A stretch of 61,831 bases of DNA from positions 1-61,831 of the forward strand of contig URBN01000014.1 in the NCBI GenBank assembly GCA_900546145.1, written 5' to 3'. The translations under genes and the position numbers were made by a program. The notes beneath the pieces are model-generated. The model searched no databases. It was not told the DNA's origin and saw nothing but the letters and a program-made list of their open reading frames with translations. Every line of letters begins with the position of its first letter. The first letter of the stretch is position 1. Below, piece by piece: positions 24,809-33,469 of this stretch. Source of the stretch: an uncultured Desulfovibrio sp. (lineage in GTDB: Bacteria; Desulfobacterota; Desulfovibrionia; Desulfovibrionales; Desulfovibrionaceae).

Positions 24809-26143
24809 ATGCCTTCAGCCCTGTTCCGTATTCTCCTTCTTCTTCTTTCCATCAGCGTCATTGCCGCCTGTTCGCACAAGAGGCCGGTGACGCCGGCGCG
24901 GCCAGCGTACAACGGCCCCGGCGAAATCGCGGATATCCGCTCCCATCCGCAGGACCTCAATGCCTATCTGGGTTCCAATCCGCAGCGCCGCATTATCGAC
25001 ATGAGTTCGCAGTCCGCGCAGGCCGCGCGCTGGCGCTCGAAGTTCTTCAGCCCCTGGCACCAGGACAGGCCGTCCGTGCGCAAAGGCGAAGTGTCGTCCA
25101 TGCTGAACAGCAGGGCCCGCGGCTGGAAAAACGGTTCGGAGAAGTGGAATGAGTCAGAATGGGCTCTCATGCGCGCCAACGCCGCCATACAGTCATTCCC
25201 CAATATGACCGCGGCGGCCATCACGACCCACGCCACGGATGTGCGTGAGATGCCGACGCATACGCCGCGCTATTCGAAACCCACGCCCGATCCCATGCAG
25301 AATACCTTCGACTACTTCCAGTACACGAGGCTTCCCATGGGTCAGCCCGTGCTCATCTGCCACAGGTCGCAGGACGGCGCCTGGTACTACGTCGAGACGC
25401 CTCTCGTGAGCGGCTGGGTCGACGCCAGGGACGTGGCCACCGTATCTCCCGCCTTTGAGGCCAGCTGGGAGGGAAGCCGCCTTGGCGCTATCGTGCGCGA
25501 ACACGTTGCGCTCAACGGCAGCGAAGCCAATATCGGCACTGTCCTCCCCATGGTCAGCACCTCGAGCGTCTACGTACCCGTCGCCGGTTCCGACGGCAGC
25601 GCCTCGCCGCGTGCCGTGCCCGTTCCGGACGGAACCGTCAACACCATGCCCATCGCCATGACCCCTGCCAACTTCGCGCGCCTCGGAAACCAGATTCTGG
25701 GCCAGCATTACGGCTGGGGAGGCATGCTCGGGCTGCGCGACTGCTCGGCCATGACCCGCGACCTCATGACGCCCTTCGGCATCTGGCTGCCGCGAAACTC
25801 GCGCTCGCAGGGACGCGTGGGTTATCCCACCTCCCTCGCCGGCATGAGCTCGGCTGAGAAGGAAGCCACCCTTATGCGCAGCGGCGTCCCCTTCGCCACG
25901 CTCGTAGTCATGAACGGCCACGTGGTCCTCTACATCGGCACCTACGAAGGACGCCCCGCTATCATGCATGACCTCTGGGGCATCCGCGTGGATGAGCCTG
26001 CCGACGAGGATCAGCGCCTTATCATCGGGCGCGCCGTAATCACGACGCTCACCCCCGGCGCCGAAGTGCCCAATCTGCACAACGGCAGAACCATAGGTGA
26101 GTCCTTCCACACCATGACCGTCCTCGGCAATGCGCATAACTGA
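24809..26143 (+). CDS. SH3-domain NlpC/P60 lipoprotein (cell-wall endopeptidase)
   Basis: A 444-residue lipoprotein predicted to cut gamma-D-glutamyl-diamino acid bonds in peptidoglycan. The signal peptide ends in the lipobox VIAAC (Cys21). N-terminal stabilising and SH3b regions (about 75-290) precede the NlpC/P60 domain. Catalytic Cys312 is in GLRDCSAM, and His371 is in VMNGHVVLY. This resembles the Desulfovibrio vulgaris SH3-NlpC/P60 enzyme of known structure. The ATG at 24809 is chosen because it gives a proper lipoprotein signal. An in-frame ATG at 24677 has GAGGAAG upstream and would add 44 polar residues, so it cannot be excluded. Its stop overlaps the next gene by one base. Confidence 0.9.
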   Translation: MPSALFRILLLLLSISVIAACSHKRPVTPARPAYNGPGEIADIRSHPQDLNAYLGSNPQRRIIDMSSQSAQAARWRSKFFSPWHQDRPSVRKGEVSSMLNSRARGWKNGSEKWNESEWALMRANAAIQSFPNMTAAAITTHATDVREMPTHTPRYSKPTPDPMQNTFDYFQYTRLPMGQPVLICHRSQDGAWYYVETPLVSGWVDARDVATVSPAFEASWEGSRLGAIVREHVALNGSEANIGTVLPMVSTSSVYVPVAGSDGSASPRAVPVPDGTVNTMPIAMTPANFARLGNQILGQHYGWGGMLGLRDCSAMTRDLMTPFGIWLPRNSRSQGRVGYPTSLAGMSSAEKEATLMRSGVPFATLVVMNGHVVLYIGTYEGRPAIMHDLWGIRVDEPADEDQRLIIGRAVITTLTPGAEVPNLHNGRTIGESFHTMTVLGNAHN

Positions 26144-27810
26144 TGCCGGAAAGAGAAGACAGATCAGCCGGCTCCCCGGAGGGAACCCGCTTCAGCTTCA
26201 CCGTCCCTGACGGCGCCAGAGGCCTGCGCCTCGACCGCGCCATCAGGGATGCCCTTGATGCCGGCGCTATCTCCAGAGAGACGCTGAAGAAAGCTATCTC
26301 GGACGGGCTGTGCCTTGTGGAGGGCCATGTTGTGACACAGCCCTCCAGAAAGGTTCTCCCGGGGCAGGATGTGACAATCACCCTTCCCCCTGCAGAAGGC
26401 TCTCTGCGGGCCGAACAGGGAGAACTCGACGTGCTCTACGAGGATGAGAGCCTCGTGGTCTGCAACAAACCGGCAGGCCTTACCGTGCATCCCTGCCCGT
26501 CATGCCCCGAGGGAACCCTGATCCAGCGCCTCGCTTCCCGATACCCATCACTTCTCGCCATGGAAGGGCAGAGGCCCGGCATCGTGCACCGCATCGACAA
26601 GGACACGAGCGGACTCATCATCGTGGCGCTCACGGAAGAGGCCAGGCTGAAGCTCACGGCCGCCTTCGCGGAACGCCGCGTCTGGAAGGAATACCTTGCC
26701 CTCGCTTCGGGCTCTCTTCCGGAATCGGGAGCCGTGGACAGCCCCATAGGACGGGATCCCCTGCACAGGGTGCGCATGGCCGTAACACCGGTCTCACAGG
26801 GAGGCCGCGAGGCGCACACACGCTTCTCAAAGCTCTGGGAAGCGCCTGAAGGCCGTGCCTCGCTTCTGCGCGTCCACATCCTCACGGGCCGCACGCACCA
26901 GATCCGCGTTCATCTCGCAAGTCTCGGGCATCCTCTCCTCGGAGATGCCGTCTACGCTCCGGGGCCCATAAGCCGGATGGCTCCCCGCCAGATGCTGCAC
27001 GCCTGGCACATCGCTTTCAGGCATCCCCTGACAGAGAAGCGCATGGCCTTTTCCTGCCCTCCGCCCGATGACTTCCGCGCATGCGCCCTGACTCTCGGCC
27101 GCATGCCGCAGGACATTGTCATCACGGGGAATCCCGGGAGCGGCAAATCCACCGTTCTCGCCCTGATGGAAGAAGAGGGCATTCCCTGCGTGAGCGCGGA
27201 CCGTCTCGTACATGATTATTACGGCCCCGGAGGTGAGGCGGCACAGTGGCTGACCCGCCGGCTGGGACCGGAAATTCTCACAGAAGACGGCGCTGTGGAC
27301 AGAAAAGCGCTTATGGCCGCGTTTACCGCGGCCCCGGCTCTCAGACATGAAACGGAACAGTTCTGCCATACCCTGGTCCTCGGAGACATCCAGGACTTTT
27401 TCCGCAGGGGAGCGGCTGAAGGAAAACAGCGCCTCGCGGCCGAAATCCCGCTCTACTTTGAGTGCGGCTGGCACAGGGGTGTCTTTTCTCCGGCACCCGT
27501 GACCGTGGGCGTCTCAGCCGGAAGAAAAACGCGCGGGGAAAGGCTCGCTGCGGAAAGGCACTGGGACGACGGAAAAATCAGTTCCATCGAGAGCTGGCAG
27601 TGGGACGAAGCAAAAAAAATGGCGGCCTGCCGGATCACGGTACCCAACACGGGATCGCGTGAAGAGCTCCGGGAAAACGTCAGGAACTGGCTCCTGCCCG
27701 AACTTGACGCCATGGCCCGGACGCAGGAAAAAGGGCTCCGGGAAAAACTCGACAGCATCTATGCGGCGCCCGTGCCCGCGGACGCCGTGACGGAACAGGA
27801 CACACTCTGA
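26143..27810 (+). CDS. coaE: Fused RluD-type pseudouridine synthase and dephospho-CoA kinase
   Basis: A single 555-residue frame with two enzymes. Residues 1-315 are an RluA/RluD-type pseudouridine synthase: S4-like RNA-binding start (RLDRAIRDALDAG), NKPAGLTVHP, and catalytic D152 in HRIDKDTSG, followed by GRTHQIRVHLASLGHPLLGD. From about 325 a dephospho-CoA kinase begins with the P-loop GNPGSGKS (329-336), then VSADRLVHDYYGPGG. This kinase performs the last step of CoA synthesis. The expected LLFE-type motif appears as EIPLYFECGW. The two activities are unrelated, so the fusion is probably historical. It overlaps the upstream NlpC gene and downstream ybaK by one base each. Confidence 0.93.
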   Translation: MPEREDRSAGSPEGTRFSFTVPDGARGLRLDRAIRDALDAGAISRETLKKAISDGLCLVEGHVVTQPSRKVLPGQDVTITLPPAEGSLRAEQGELDVLYEDESLVVCNKPAGLTVHPCPSCPEGTLIQRLASRYPSLLAMEGQRPGIVHRIDKDTSGLIIVALTEEARLKLTAAFAERRVWKEYLALASGSLPESGAVDSPIGRDPLHRVRMAVTPVSQGGREAHTRFSKLWEAPEGRASLLRVHILTGRTHQIRVHLASLGHPLLGDAVYAPGPISRMAPRQMLHAWHIAFRHPLTEKRMAFSCPPPDDFRACALTLGRMPQDIVITGNPGSGKSTVLALMEEEGIPCVSADRLVHDYYGPGGEAAQWLTRRLGPEILTEDGAVDRKALMAAFTAAPALRHETEQFCHTLVLGDIQDFFRRGAAEGKQRLAAEIPLYFECGWHRGVFSPAPVTVGVSAGRKTRGERLAAERHWDDGKISSIESWQWDEAKKMAACRITVPNTGSREELRENVRNWLLPELDAMARTQEKGLREKLDSIYAAPVPADAVTEQDTL

Positions 27811-28319
27811 TGGCTCACAAGGAACAGATTACCAAAACCAATGCGGCCCGCCTTCTCGACGAACTCGGGATCAGCTATTCCATCCACGAAAGCGAAGTGG
27901 ATCTCTCCGATCTCTCCGCCGTCAGCATGGCAAAAAAAATCGGCGCCGATCCCCTGCGCGTTTTCAAGACCCTCGTGGCCCGCGGGGACAAAACAGGCGT
28001 CATCATGGCCTGTCTGCCGGGGAGCGGGGAACTTGATCTCAAAGCCCTCGCCAAAGCCTCGGACAACAAACACGTGGAAATGGTGCACCTCAAGGAGGTC
28101 CAGCCTCTCACCGGCTACGTACGCGGAGGCTGCTCGCCGCTGGCCGCGAAAAAGGAATATCCCGTCTTCATCGATGAGAACGCCATACTTTTCGATACTA
28201 TTTACGTCAGCGCCGGGCACAGGGGAGTTCAGCTGGAACTCGCGCCGGACGACCTGCTCAGAGCCTGTCACGGGACCTACGCGGCCATCTGCCGCCTTCC
28301 CGGCGACAGCAACGCGTAA
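27810..28319 (+). CDS. ybaK: Cys-tRNA(Pro)/Cys-tRNA(Cys) deacylase YbaK
   Basis: A 169-residue trans-editing protein that hydrolyses cysteine mischarged on tRNA-Pro. The YbaK/EbsC fold is recognisable by TNAARLLDELGISY at the N-terminus, the SMAKKIGADPLRVFKTLVA segment with the catalytic-site lysine, and GYVRGGCSPLAAKK. Length is normal. It is the last gene of the lysA-to-ybaK series, coupled to the RluD-CoaE fusion by a TGATG overlap. Confidence 0.95.
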   Translation: MAHKEQITKTNAARLLDELGISYSIHESEVDLSDLSAVSMAKKIGADPLRVFKTLVARGDKTGVIMACLPGSGELDLKALAKASDNKHVEMVHLKEVQPLTGYVRGGCSPLAAKKEYPVFIDENAILFDTIYVSAGHRGVQLELAPDDLLRACHGTYAAICRLPGDSNA

Positions 28320-28449
28320 CGGACCGTGTAAGCACGGATGGCCATTCAGAGAGTTTTCTCCGCCTCTCCCCCACCCCGCGCGCACAGATACTTCTTCTTT
28401 CCGCTTTCCGACTTTTCTCCGCGGGACACTCCACACCGGGCGTACAAAA

Positions 28450-28481
28450 CAGAAAAGGCAGCCCGAAGGCTGCCTTTTCTG
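28450..28481. terminator. Bidirectional terminator between ybaK and rubredoxin
   Basis: The perfect palindromic stem CAGAAAAGGCAGC with GCTGCCTTTTCTG serves both converging transcripts. It has T-rich arms on both strands. Confidence 0.8.
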
Positions 28482-28499
28482 ATCCGAAACAAAACCGCT

Positions 28500-28688
28500 T
28501 TACTTCTCGTCCGAGAGGCGGTGGAAGTTTTTCTTGGAAGCGCCGCAGACCGGGCAGACCCAGTCGTCCGGAAGATCCTCGAATTTGGTTCCCTTGGGGA
28601 TGTGGTGGCGCCTGTCGCCACGGTCGGGATCGTAGACATAGCCACAGTTGGGCGTGGGGCAGCGCCACATATCTTTCATTTCAGACAT
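28500..28688 (-). CDS. Rubredoxin with CX4C first motif
   Basis: A 62-residue one-iron electron carrier. The iron ligands are C10, C15, C45 and C48. The second pair is the usual CPVCG, but the first is CPTPNCG, with four residues between the cysteines instead of two. The rest (GYVYDPDRGD, IPKGTKFEDLPDDWVCPVCG) is standard. I recall a second rubredoxin of D. desulfuricans with the same odd spacing, so this is a known but rare subtype. It lies 17 bp after the Fur/PerR-type regulator and probably shares its transcript, suggesting a role in oxidative stress or oxygen/peroxide reduction. Confidence 0.93.
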   Translation of the reverse strand: MSEMKDMWRCPTPNCGYVYDPDRGDRRHHIPKGTKFEDLPDDWVCPVCGASKKNFHRLSDEK

Positions 28689-28705
28689 ACATTCCTCCTT
28701 CGGGA

Positions 28706-29170
28706 TTACATGTCAGAGCGTGAATCCGTAAAATCTGGGCGGAGCTTGATATTTCCGGGCATCGTCTGGGCCAGTCTGGCCGCGCACTCATCACAGACGC
28801 CGTCGAATTCAATGCGGGCGTCAACGATACGGGAAAAGCCGGGGGCTTCGACTCCTTCAATGCTGGCCTTCTGCCCGTTGGGTGGATACACATCGGCCAC
28901 GCGGCCGCAGTAGATGCAGCAGACGTGCTGATGGGGCTGAATGTTGCCATCATAGCGCTTCGACTTCCCGGCCATGTCGAGCCGCAGAACAATGCCTTCC
29001 TCAGCCAGGTGATCGAGGTTTCTGTAAACCGTACCGAGACTGATATGGGGCAGACGGCGGCGGACAATATCGCATAATTCGTCCGCTGTCGGATGGCAGG
29101 TTAGCTTTCGGAGCTCTTCCAGGATAACCGTTCGCTGTCGCGTCACTCGAGTTTGAATCATGCCGTTCAT
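28706..29170 (-). CDS. Fur/PerR-family transcriptional regulator
   Basis: A 154-residue metal-dependent repressor. The winged-helix N-terminus has TRQRTVILEELR and HISLGTVYRNLDHLAEEGIV. The structural zinc site is CCIYCG and CDEC, and the sensing region has HQHVCC. Pairing with a rubredoxin favours a PerR-like peroxide role over iron control, but sequence alone does not decide. The ATG at 29170 was chosen because GAGG is 7 nt upstream; two other in-frame starts flank it. A palindrome just upstream suggests autoregulation. Confidence 0.9.
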   Translation of the reverse strand: MNGMIQTRVTRQRTVILEELRKLTCHPTADELCDIVRRRLPHISLGTVYRNLDHLAEEGIVLRLDMAGKSKRYDGNIQPHQHVCCIYCGRVADVYPPNGQKASIEGVEAPGFSRIVDARIEFDGVCDECAARLAQTMPGNIKLRPDFTDSRSDM

Positions 29171-29188
29171 AGGTAGCCTCGTCTTAAT

Positions 29189-29212
29189 TTTTAATAACAA
29201 TTACTATTAAAA
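29189..29212. promoter_or_regulatory. Palindromic operator before the Fur/PerR gene
   Basis: TTTTAATA and TATTAAAA are perfect inverted arms 8 nt apart, 19 bp before the start codon. The AT-rich symmetry resembles Fur/PerR boxes in style, though not the exact E. coli or Bacillus consensus. It is probably an autoregulatory site. Confidence 0.55.
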
Positions 29213-29300
29213 TTCGCGTTTAGCAAGTCCTGAGATGGGGGGAAGACGCATCCGAGGCTCTGCCGCCTGTTACAGTTAGTATTTCAAATTTGACGGCATA

Positions 29301-30185
29301 TCAACAAGTTATCTGGTTTTTTTGACATTTTTCACAAAAAGTGGAAGTTCTGCCGCCTATTGTTATTTTTTTCAGAACACTGCCGCAGCGTACACATTTT
29401 TCTCCTGCTCTCCCGTAAACAGCGAAGCTGTTCTGGAACGCACCGGCATTGCCCTCCGCATCGCGGTAATTCCGTATGGAACTGCCGCACTCCCTGATGG
29501 AGAGGCGGAGTACGTACTGCAGGGCGTCAAAGAGCTTCCGCTTCTGTTCAGCGCTCAGCCTGTCCGCAGGCGCAGCCGGATGTATGCCGGCCCTGAACAG
29601 AGACTCGTCCGCATAGATATTGCCGATGCCGGCGATCACGGTCTGATCGAGGAGCATGGTCTTCACCTGGCGCCGCCCGTGCAGACGGTGGACGAACTCG
29701 TCAGCGCTCATTTCAAGAGGCTCGGGACCGAGTTTCTTCCAGAAGGGCCACGATTCAAGAACCCTGTCTCCGCCCACGAGCACGCGTCCGAAGGTGCGGA
29801 CGTCATCGAAGCGCACGAGTTCCGTGCACGGCCCCTCCGGCGTCCTGGCAAAGCCAAAAAGGCAGCGCGTGTATTTCCCCGCCATGCCGGGCATGGCATC
29901 CGCGTCAAAGGGGGCTTCCCTGTCCTGTGCCAGGAGGCTTCCTGTCATGCGCAGGTGCAGGACCACATGCATAAGCCTGCCCGCCTCCCCCGTATCCAGA
30001 TTCATGAGAATGAGCTTTCCCCGGCGGGAGACTCCGTCAAGACGAAGCCCTTCTGCTTCGGACAGGGGCAGCCCTTCAGGCAGAACACAGGGGCGTTTCA
30101 CCTCGAGAGCTTTCACGAGATAGAGCCCCTCCACATGGGGGCGCAGTGTGCGGACAATGGTTTCCACTTCCGGAAGTTCCGGCAT
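29301..30185 (-). CDS. mutM: Formamidopyrimidine-DNA glycosylase
   Basis: A base-excision repair enzyme of 294 residues that removes 8-oxoguanine and formamidopyrimidines and nicks the site. The N-terminus is the catalytic PELPEVET, with Pro2 as the Schiff-base nucleophile after Met removal and Glu3. The H2TH region near 165-200 has the LLDQTVIAGIGNIYADE motif. The C-terminal zinc finger is CVRCGSVL...CEKCQ. Length is slightly above the usual 270. It is followed on the minus strand by the Fur/PerR-rubredoxin pair, 130 bp away, so oxidative-damage functions cluster here. Confidence 0.97.
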   Translation of the reverse strand: MPELPEVETIVRTLRPHVEGLYLVKALEVKRPCVLPEGLPLSEAEGLRLDGVSRRGKLILMNLDTGEAGRLMHVVLHLRMTGSLLAQDREAPFDADAMPGMAGKYTRCLFGFARTPEGPCTELVRFDDVRTFGRVLVGGDRVLESWPFWKKLGPEPLEMSADEFVHRLHGRRQVKTMLLDQTVIAGIGNIYADESLFRAGIHPAAPADRLSAEQKRKLFDALQYVLRLSIRECGSSIRNYRDAEGNAGAFQNSFAVYGRAGEKCVRCGSVLKKITIGGRTSTFCEKCQKNQITC

Positions 30186-30222
30186 ATTTCTCTCTCCTGG
30201 CGCCGCGCGGCGCGGATTTTAT

Positions 30223-30238
30223 CATTGACTTTTCAATG
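30223..30238. promoter_or_regulatory. Inverted repeat upstream of dctPQM
   Basis: CATTGA-CTTT-TCAATG, a perfect 6-bp inverted repeat 27 bp before the dctP -35 box. A possible activator or repressor site. Confidence 0.35.
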
Positions 30239-30264
30239 TCGATTACATGTTTTTTGTGTGACAA

Positions 30265-30293
30265 TTGACGAAAATAAACCGAGCTACTATAAG
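30265..30293 (+). promoter_or_regulatory. Sigma70-type promoter of dctPQM
   Basis: TTGACG, a 17-bp spacer and TATAAG: each hexamer matches 5 of 6 consensus bases. It is about 105 bp upstream of dctP, leaving a moderately long leader. This is the best sigma70 promoter in the window. Confidence 0.7.
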
Positions 30294-30397
30294 AAAAGTA
30301 CTGAATTAACGCCATCAGTGCGGCTTCCGGGCCGTTTCTGGCGGCGTCAGCGTGCCCAGGACTGGGGCAATCTTTTCCACAATCAGGAGGAAGACTG

Positions 30398-31411
30398 ATG
30401 AAACGCGTAACCGCACTGCTCTCCATCTGTGCCCTCGTGGCCGGCTTCACCTGCTTCACGGCACCGTCTGCCGAAAGCGCCACTATCATCAAGATAGCCG
30501 GTATGAAGCCCGAAGGCGAACCTGAAACCGTTGCCATGCATCAGTTTGGCAAGTACCTCGAAGAACTTTCCGGCGGAAAATACAAAGTCCAGGTGTTCCC
30601 GAACAGCCAGCTCGGCAAGGAAAGCGCCTACATCGCCAACACCCGCAAGGGCGTCATCCAGATGTGCGCCACCGGCACCCAGACTTCTTCTCTGCAGCAT
30701 TCCATGGGCATGCTCGAAACCCCCATGCTCTTCAATGACTACGCTCACGCCCATCGCGCCATGACCGGCAAGACCTTCGAGCTCATCAACAAGGGCTTCC
30801 CGGAAAAGTCCGGCCTCCGTATGCTGAACGCCTTCCCTCTCGGCTTCCGCAACTTCTACACGAAGAAGCCCGTGAAATCCATTCAGGATATCCACGGCCT
30901 CCGTATGCGTGTGCCGAACATTCCCCTGTACACCAACTTCGCCAAGGAATGCGGCATCAGCGGCCAGCCGATGCCCTTCGCCGAAGTTCCTGCCGCTCTT
31001 GACCAGGGCATCATCGATGGCGGCGACAGCCCCTTCTCCGATATCGTTGCCGACAAGATGTATGAAAAGTGCCCCCAGATCACCACGACCCGTCACATCC
31101 TCGTGATCCACGCTCTCTACATCAACGAGAAGTTCTACCAGGGGCTCCCCGAGCAGGATCGCAAGTGGTTTGACGAAGCCGCCAAGAAGTGCGCCGAGGA
31201 AACCTGGGCCAACGCCGAGAAGATCGACCAGAAGGCTATTGACGAAATCAAGAGCCATGGCGGCACGGTTTCCGAGCCCACCCCCGAACTGCACAAGTTC
31301 ATGGTCGAAGCCGGCCATCGCAGCTGGAGCCTCTTCACCGATCCGAAGTCCAGCAACTATGTTCCCAATGCTCAGGAAATTCTTGACAGCGCTGCCAGCT
31401 ACGCTAAGTAA
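30398..31411 (+). CDS. dctP: TRAP transporter substrate-binding protein
   Basis: A periplasmic binding protein of 337 residues for an organic acid, giving it to the DctQM membrane subunits for sodium-driven uptake. The signal peptide is MKRVTALLSICALVAG...SAES (about 27 residues). The TRAP family signature is NSQLGKESAYIA, and the ligand-clamping arginine is in the GLRMRVPN motif. The substrate cannot be named from sequence. C4-dicarboxylate, lactate or isethionate are all reasonable in this organism. The ribosome site CAGGAGG is strong. A terminator-like hairpin separates it from dctQ. Confidence 0.93.
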   Translation: MKRVTALLSICALVAGFTCFTAPSAESATIIKIAGMKPEGEPETVAMHQFGKYLEELSGGKYKVQVFPNSQLGKESAYIANTRKGVIQMCATGTQTSSLQHSMGMLETPMLFNDYAHAHRAMTGKTFELINKGFPEKSGLRMLNAFPLGFRNFYTKKPVKSIQDIHGLRMRVPNIPLYTNFAKECGISGQPMPFAEVPAALDQGIIDGGDSPFSDIVADKMYEKCPQITTTRHILVIHALYINEKFYQGLPEQDRKWFDEAAKKCAEETWANAEKIDQKAIDEIKSHGGTVSEPTPELHKFMVEAGHRSWSLFTDPKSSNYVPNAQEILDSAASYAK

Positions 31412-31424
31412 CGCATGATTTTCT

Positions 31425-31462
31425 GCGGCCTCCCGTCTGACGCGGGGGGCCGCTTTTTTTTT
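31425..31462 (+). terminator. Intra-operon terminator between dctP and dctQ
   Basis: GCGGCCTCCCG pairs with CGGGGGGCCGC (one wobble), followed by a run of nine T. Its place just after the binding-protein gene fits a higher level of dctP than of dctQM. Confidence 0.8.
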
Positions 31463-31535
31463 AAAAGCGATCAGCCCGTCAACGGACGCAGCCGGCCGTT
31501 TTTCATGTTCCCTTTTCCCAGCTTGAGGTGCCTCT

Positions 31536-32129
31536 ATGGCCGATTCCAACACACAGCAGACCACTGCCGCCCCGGAGGCGCAGAAGCCTTCCGGCAGCAG
31601 CCAGCCGAAGGAATCCACTTCCGCCTTCCTTTTTCAGCTTTTCTGCGCTGTTATTTTTCTCGGCATGATAGGGCTCGTGTCCTACAATGCCTTCCTGCGA
31701 TATATCTTCCGTTCCAGCTTCCCGCCCTCCGAAGAATGGGCCCGCTTCCTGTTCATCTACATCACCTTCTTCGGTGCCATTGAAGCCTTCTATCATCACA
31801 AGCATATCTGCGTTGACCTCGTGACGGATCATCTGCACGGCATGGCCCGTAAAATCGTGGACATCATCGCGACGCTCTTCTCCCTCAGCGCCATGGCCCT
31901 GCTTTTCTTCGGTGGCATTGCCTACGTCCTGCAGACCAAGGACACCTACTCTGTGGCCACCAACATCAACATGACTTTCATCAACTCCGTCCTGCCAATC
32001 TGTGCCGGCGCGGCCATCATCATTTATCTGCGCGACCTCGTGCGGATGATCCGCACGAAGGCTTCCGAATTCAACCCGAGGATGACCAAGGAAGAAAAGA
32101 TTTCCAAAGTCCTCAAGGATAATATGTAG
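31536..32129 (+). CDS. dctQ: TRAP transporter small permease subunit
   Basis: A membrane protein of 197 residues with four hydrophobic segments (about 32-50, 70-90, 105-130 and 150-170) after a polar N-terminal extension rich in Ala, Ser and Gln. The DctQ-type motif SEEWARFLFIYITFFGA is clear (here PSEEWARFLF). It pairs with DctM. The N-terminal 30 residues are longer than usual. The ribosome site is GAGG. It begins 124 bp after dctP, past an intervening terminator. Confidence 0.92.
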   Translation: MADSNTQQTTAAPEAQKPSGSSQPKESTSAFLFQLFCAVIFLGMIGLVSYNAFLRYIFRSSFPPSEEWARFLFIYITFFGAIEAFYHHKHICVDLVTDHLHGMARKIVDIIATLFSLSAMALLFFGGIAYVLQTKDTYSVATNINMTFINSVLPICAGAAIIIYLRDLVRMIRTKASEFNPRMTKEEKISKVLKDNM

Positions 32130-32138
32130 GGGGCGATT

Positions 32139-33419
32139 ATGGAACTTCTTATCTTCCTCGGCTCCCTGTTCTTCTTCATGTGCTTCGGCGTGCCTCTGGC
32201 CGTCGTGCTCGTGCTCTGCTCCATCGTGCTCATGTTCCATTCCGGCATGTGGGACGCGATGATCATCCCCAACACCATGCTGGACGGTACGAACAACTAC
32301 CCCCTCATGGCCATTCCCTTCTTCGTCTTCGCTGGTGAAATCATGGCTGCCGGCGGCCTCTCCAAACGCGTCGTCGCCCTGGCTGAAGTCATGGTCGGCC
32401 GCATCCGCGGCGGCCTCGGCTACGCTGCCATCGTGGCCAGCATCATCTTCGCCGGCCTCATGGGTTCTTCAGTCGGCGAAGCCGCGGCTCTCGGCGGTCT
32501 CCTGCTCCCCATGATGCAGCAGGTGGGCTACGATAAAGGCCGCGCCGGCGCCGTCATTGCGTCTGGCGCCATTCTCGGCCCCATCATCCCGCCCAGCACG
32601 AACTTCATCATTCTCGGCGCGACCATCAGCGGCCTTTCCATTACGAAGCTCTTCATGATCGGTCTCACCCCCGGTATCATGATAGGCCTCATCCTCATGG
32701 TCGTGTGGTGGTTCATCGTCCGCAAAGACGGCTACCATGACACCCAGACCTTCACGGCTGCCCAGATCTGGGCCATCGTCAAGGACTCCACGCCCGCGTT
32801 CATGATGCCCGTCCTTCTCCTGGGCGGCATCCGCTTCGGCGTGTTCACCCCCACGGAAGGCGGTGCCTTCGCGGCCATCTACGCCATCATTGTGTGCATG
32901 CTCTATTACCGCGAGCTTTCCGTCCGTGAACTCATCCGCGTCAGCGCCAGGGCCGCCAGGACCACAGCCGTGGTCATGTTCATCGTGGCAACGGCCTCGG
33001 CAGTCGGCTTCTTCATCACACTGGCCCAGATCCCGCAGCAGGTCGTCGATCTCTTCCAGCCGCTTATCGATTCTCCGAAGCTCCTGCTCTGCGCCATCAT
33101 GGTCTTCATGCTCTTCATGGGCATGGTCATGGATCTGACCCCCAATATTCTTATCTTCGCTCCCGTCTTCTACCCGCTGATCCAGCAGGCCAACATTGAC
33201 CCGTACTACTTCGGCCTGCTCTTTATCCTGAACCTCGGCATCGGCGTTATCACCCCGCCTGTGGGCACGGTTCTCTATGTCGTCAGCGGCATCGGTGAAA
33301 TAAAGTTCTCACATCTTGTGACAAAGCTGATGCCGTTCCTCCTCGTGGAAGTCGCGGTCCTCTTCCTCCTGCTCTTCATTCCTGAGCTCTCTCTCGTGCC
33401 GCTCAGGTTCCTCATGTAG
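32139..33419 (+). CDS. dctM: TRAP transporter large permease subunit
   Basis: A 426-residue membrane protein of the DctM family that carries the substrate across the membrane with Na+. About eleven to twelve hydrophobic segments are seen. The GLMGSSVGEAAALGGLLLPMM and GAILGPIIPPSTNFIILG motifs are diagnostic. It starts 9 bp after dctQ with AGGGGG. A clean terminator follows. Confidence 0.95.
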   Translation: MELLIFLGSLFFFMCFGVPLAVVLVLCSIVLMFHSGMWDAMIIPNTMLDGTNNYPLMAIPFFVFAGEIMAAGGLSKRVVALAEVMVGRIRGGLGYAAIVASIIFAGLMGSSVGEAAALGGLLLPMMQQVGYDKGRAGAVIASGAILGPIIPPSTNFIILGATISGLSITKLFMIGLTPGIMIGLILMVVWWFIVRKDGYHDTQTFTAAQIWAIVKDSTPAFMMPVLLLGGIRFGVFTPTEGGAFAAIYAIIVCMLYYRELSVRELIRVSARAARTTAVVMFIVATASAVGFFITLAQIPQQVVDLFQPLIDSPKLLLCAIMVFMLFMGMVMDLTPNILIFAPVFYPLIQQANIDPYYFGLLFILNLGIGVITPPVGTVLYVVSGIGEIKFSHLVTKLMPFLLVEVAVLFLLLFIPELSLVPLRFLM

Positions 33420-33469
33420 CTTCAGGCAGGAAGAAAGCGCACAAAAGCACAGATTCACCTCGGGCAAAA

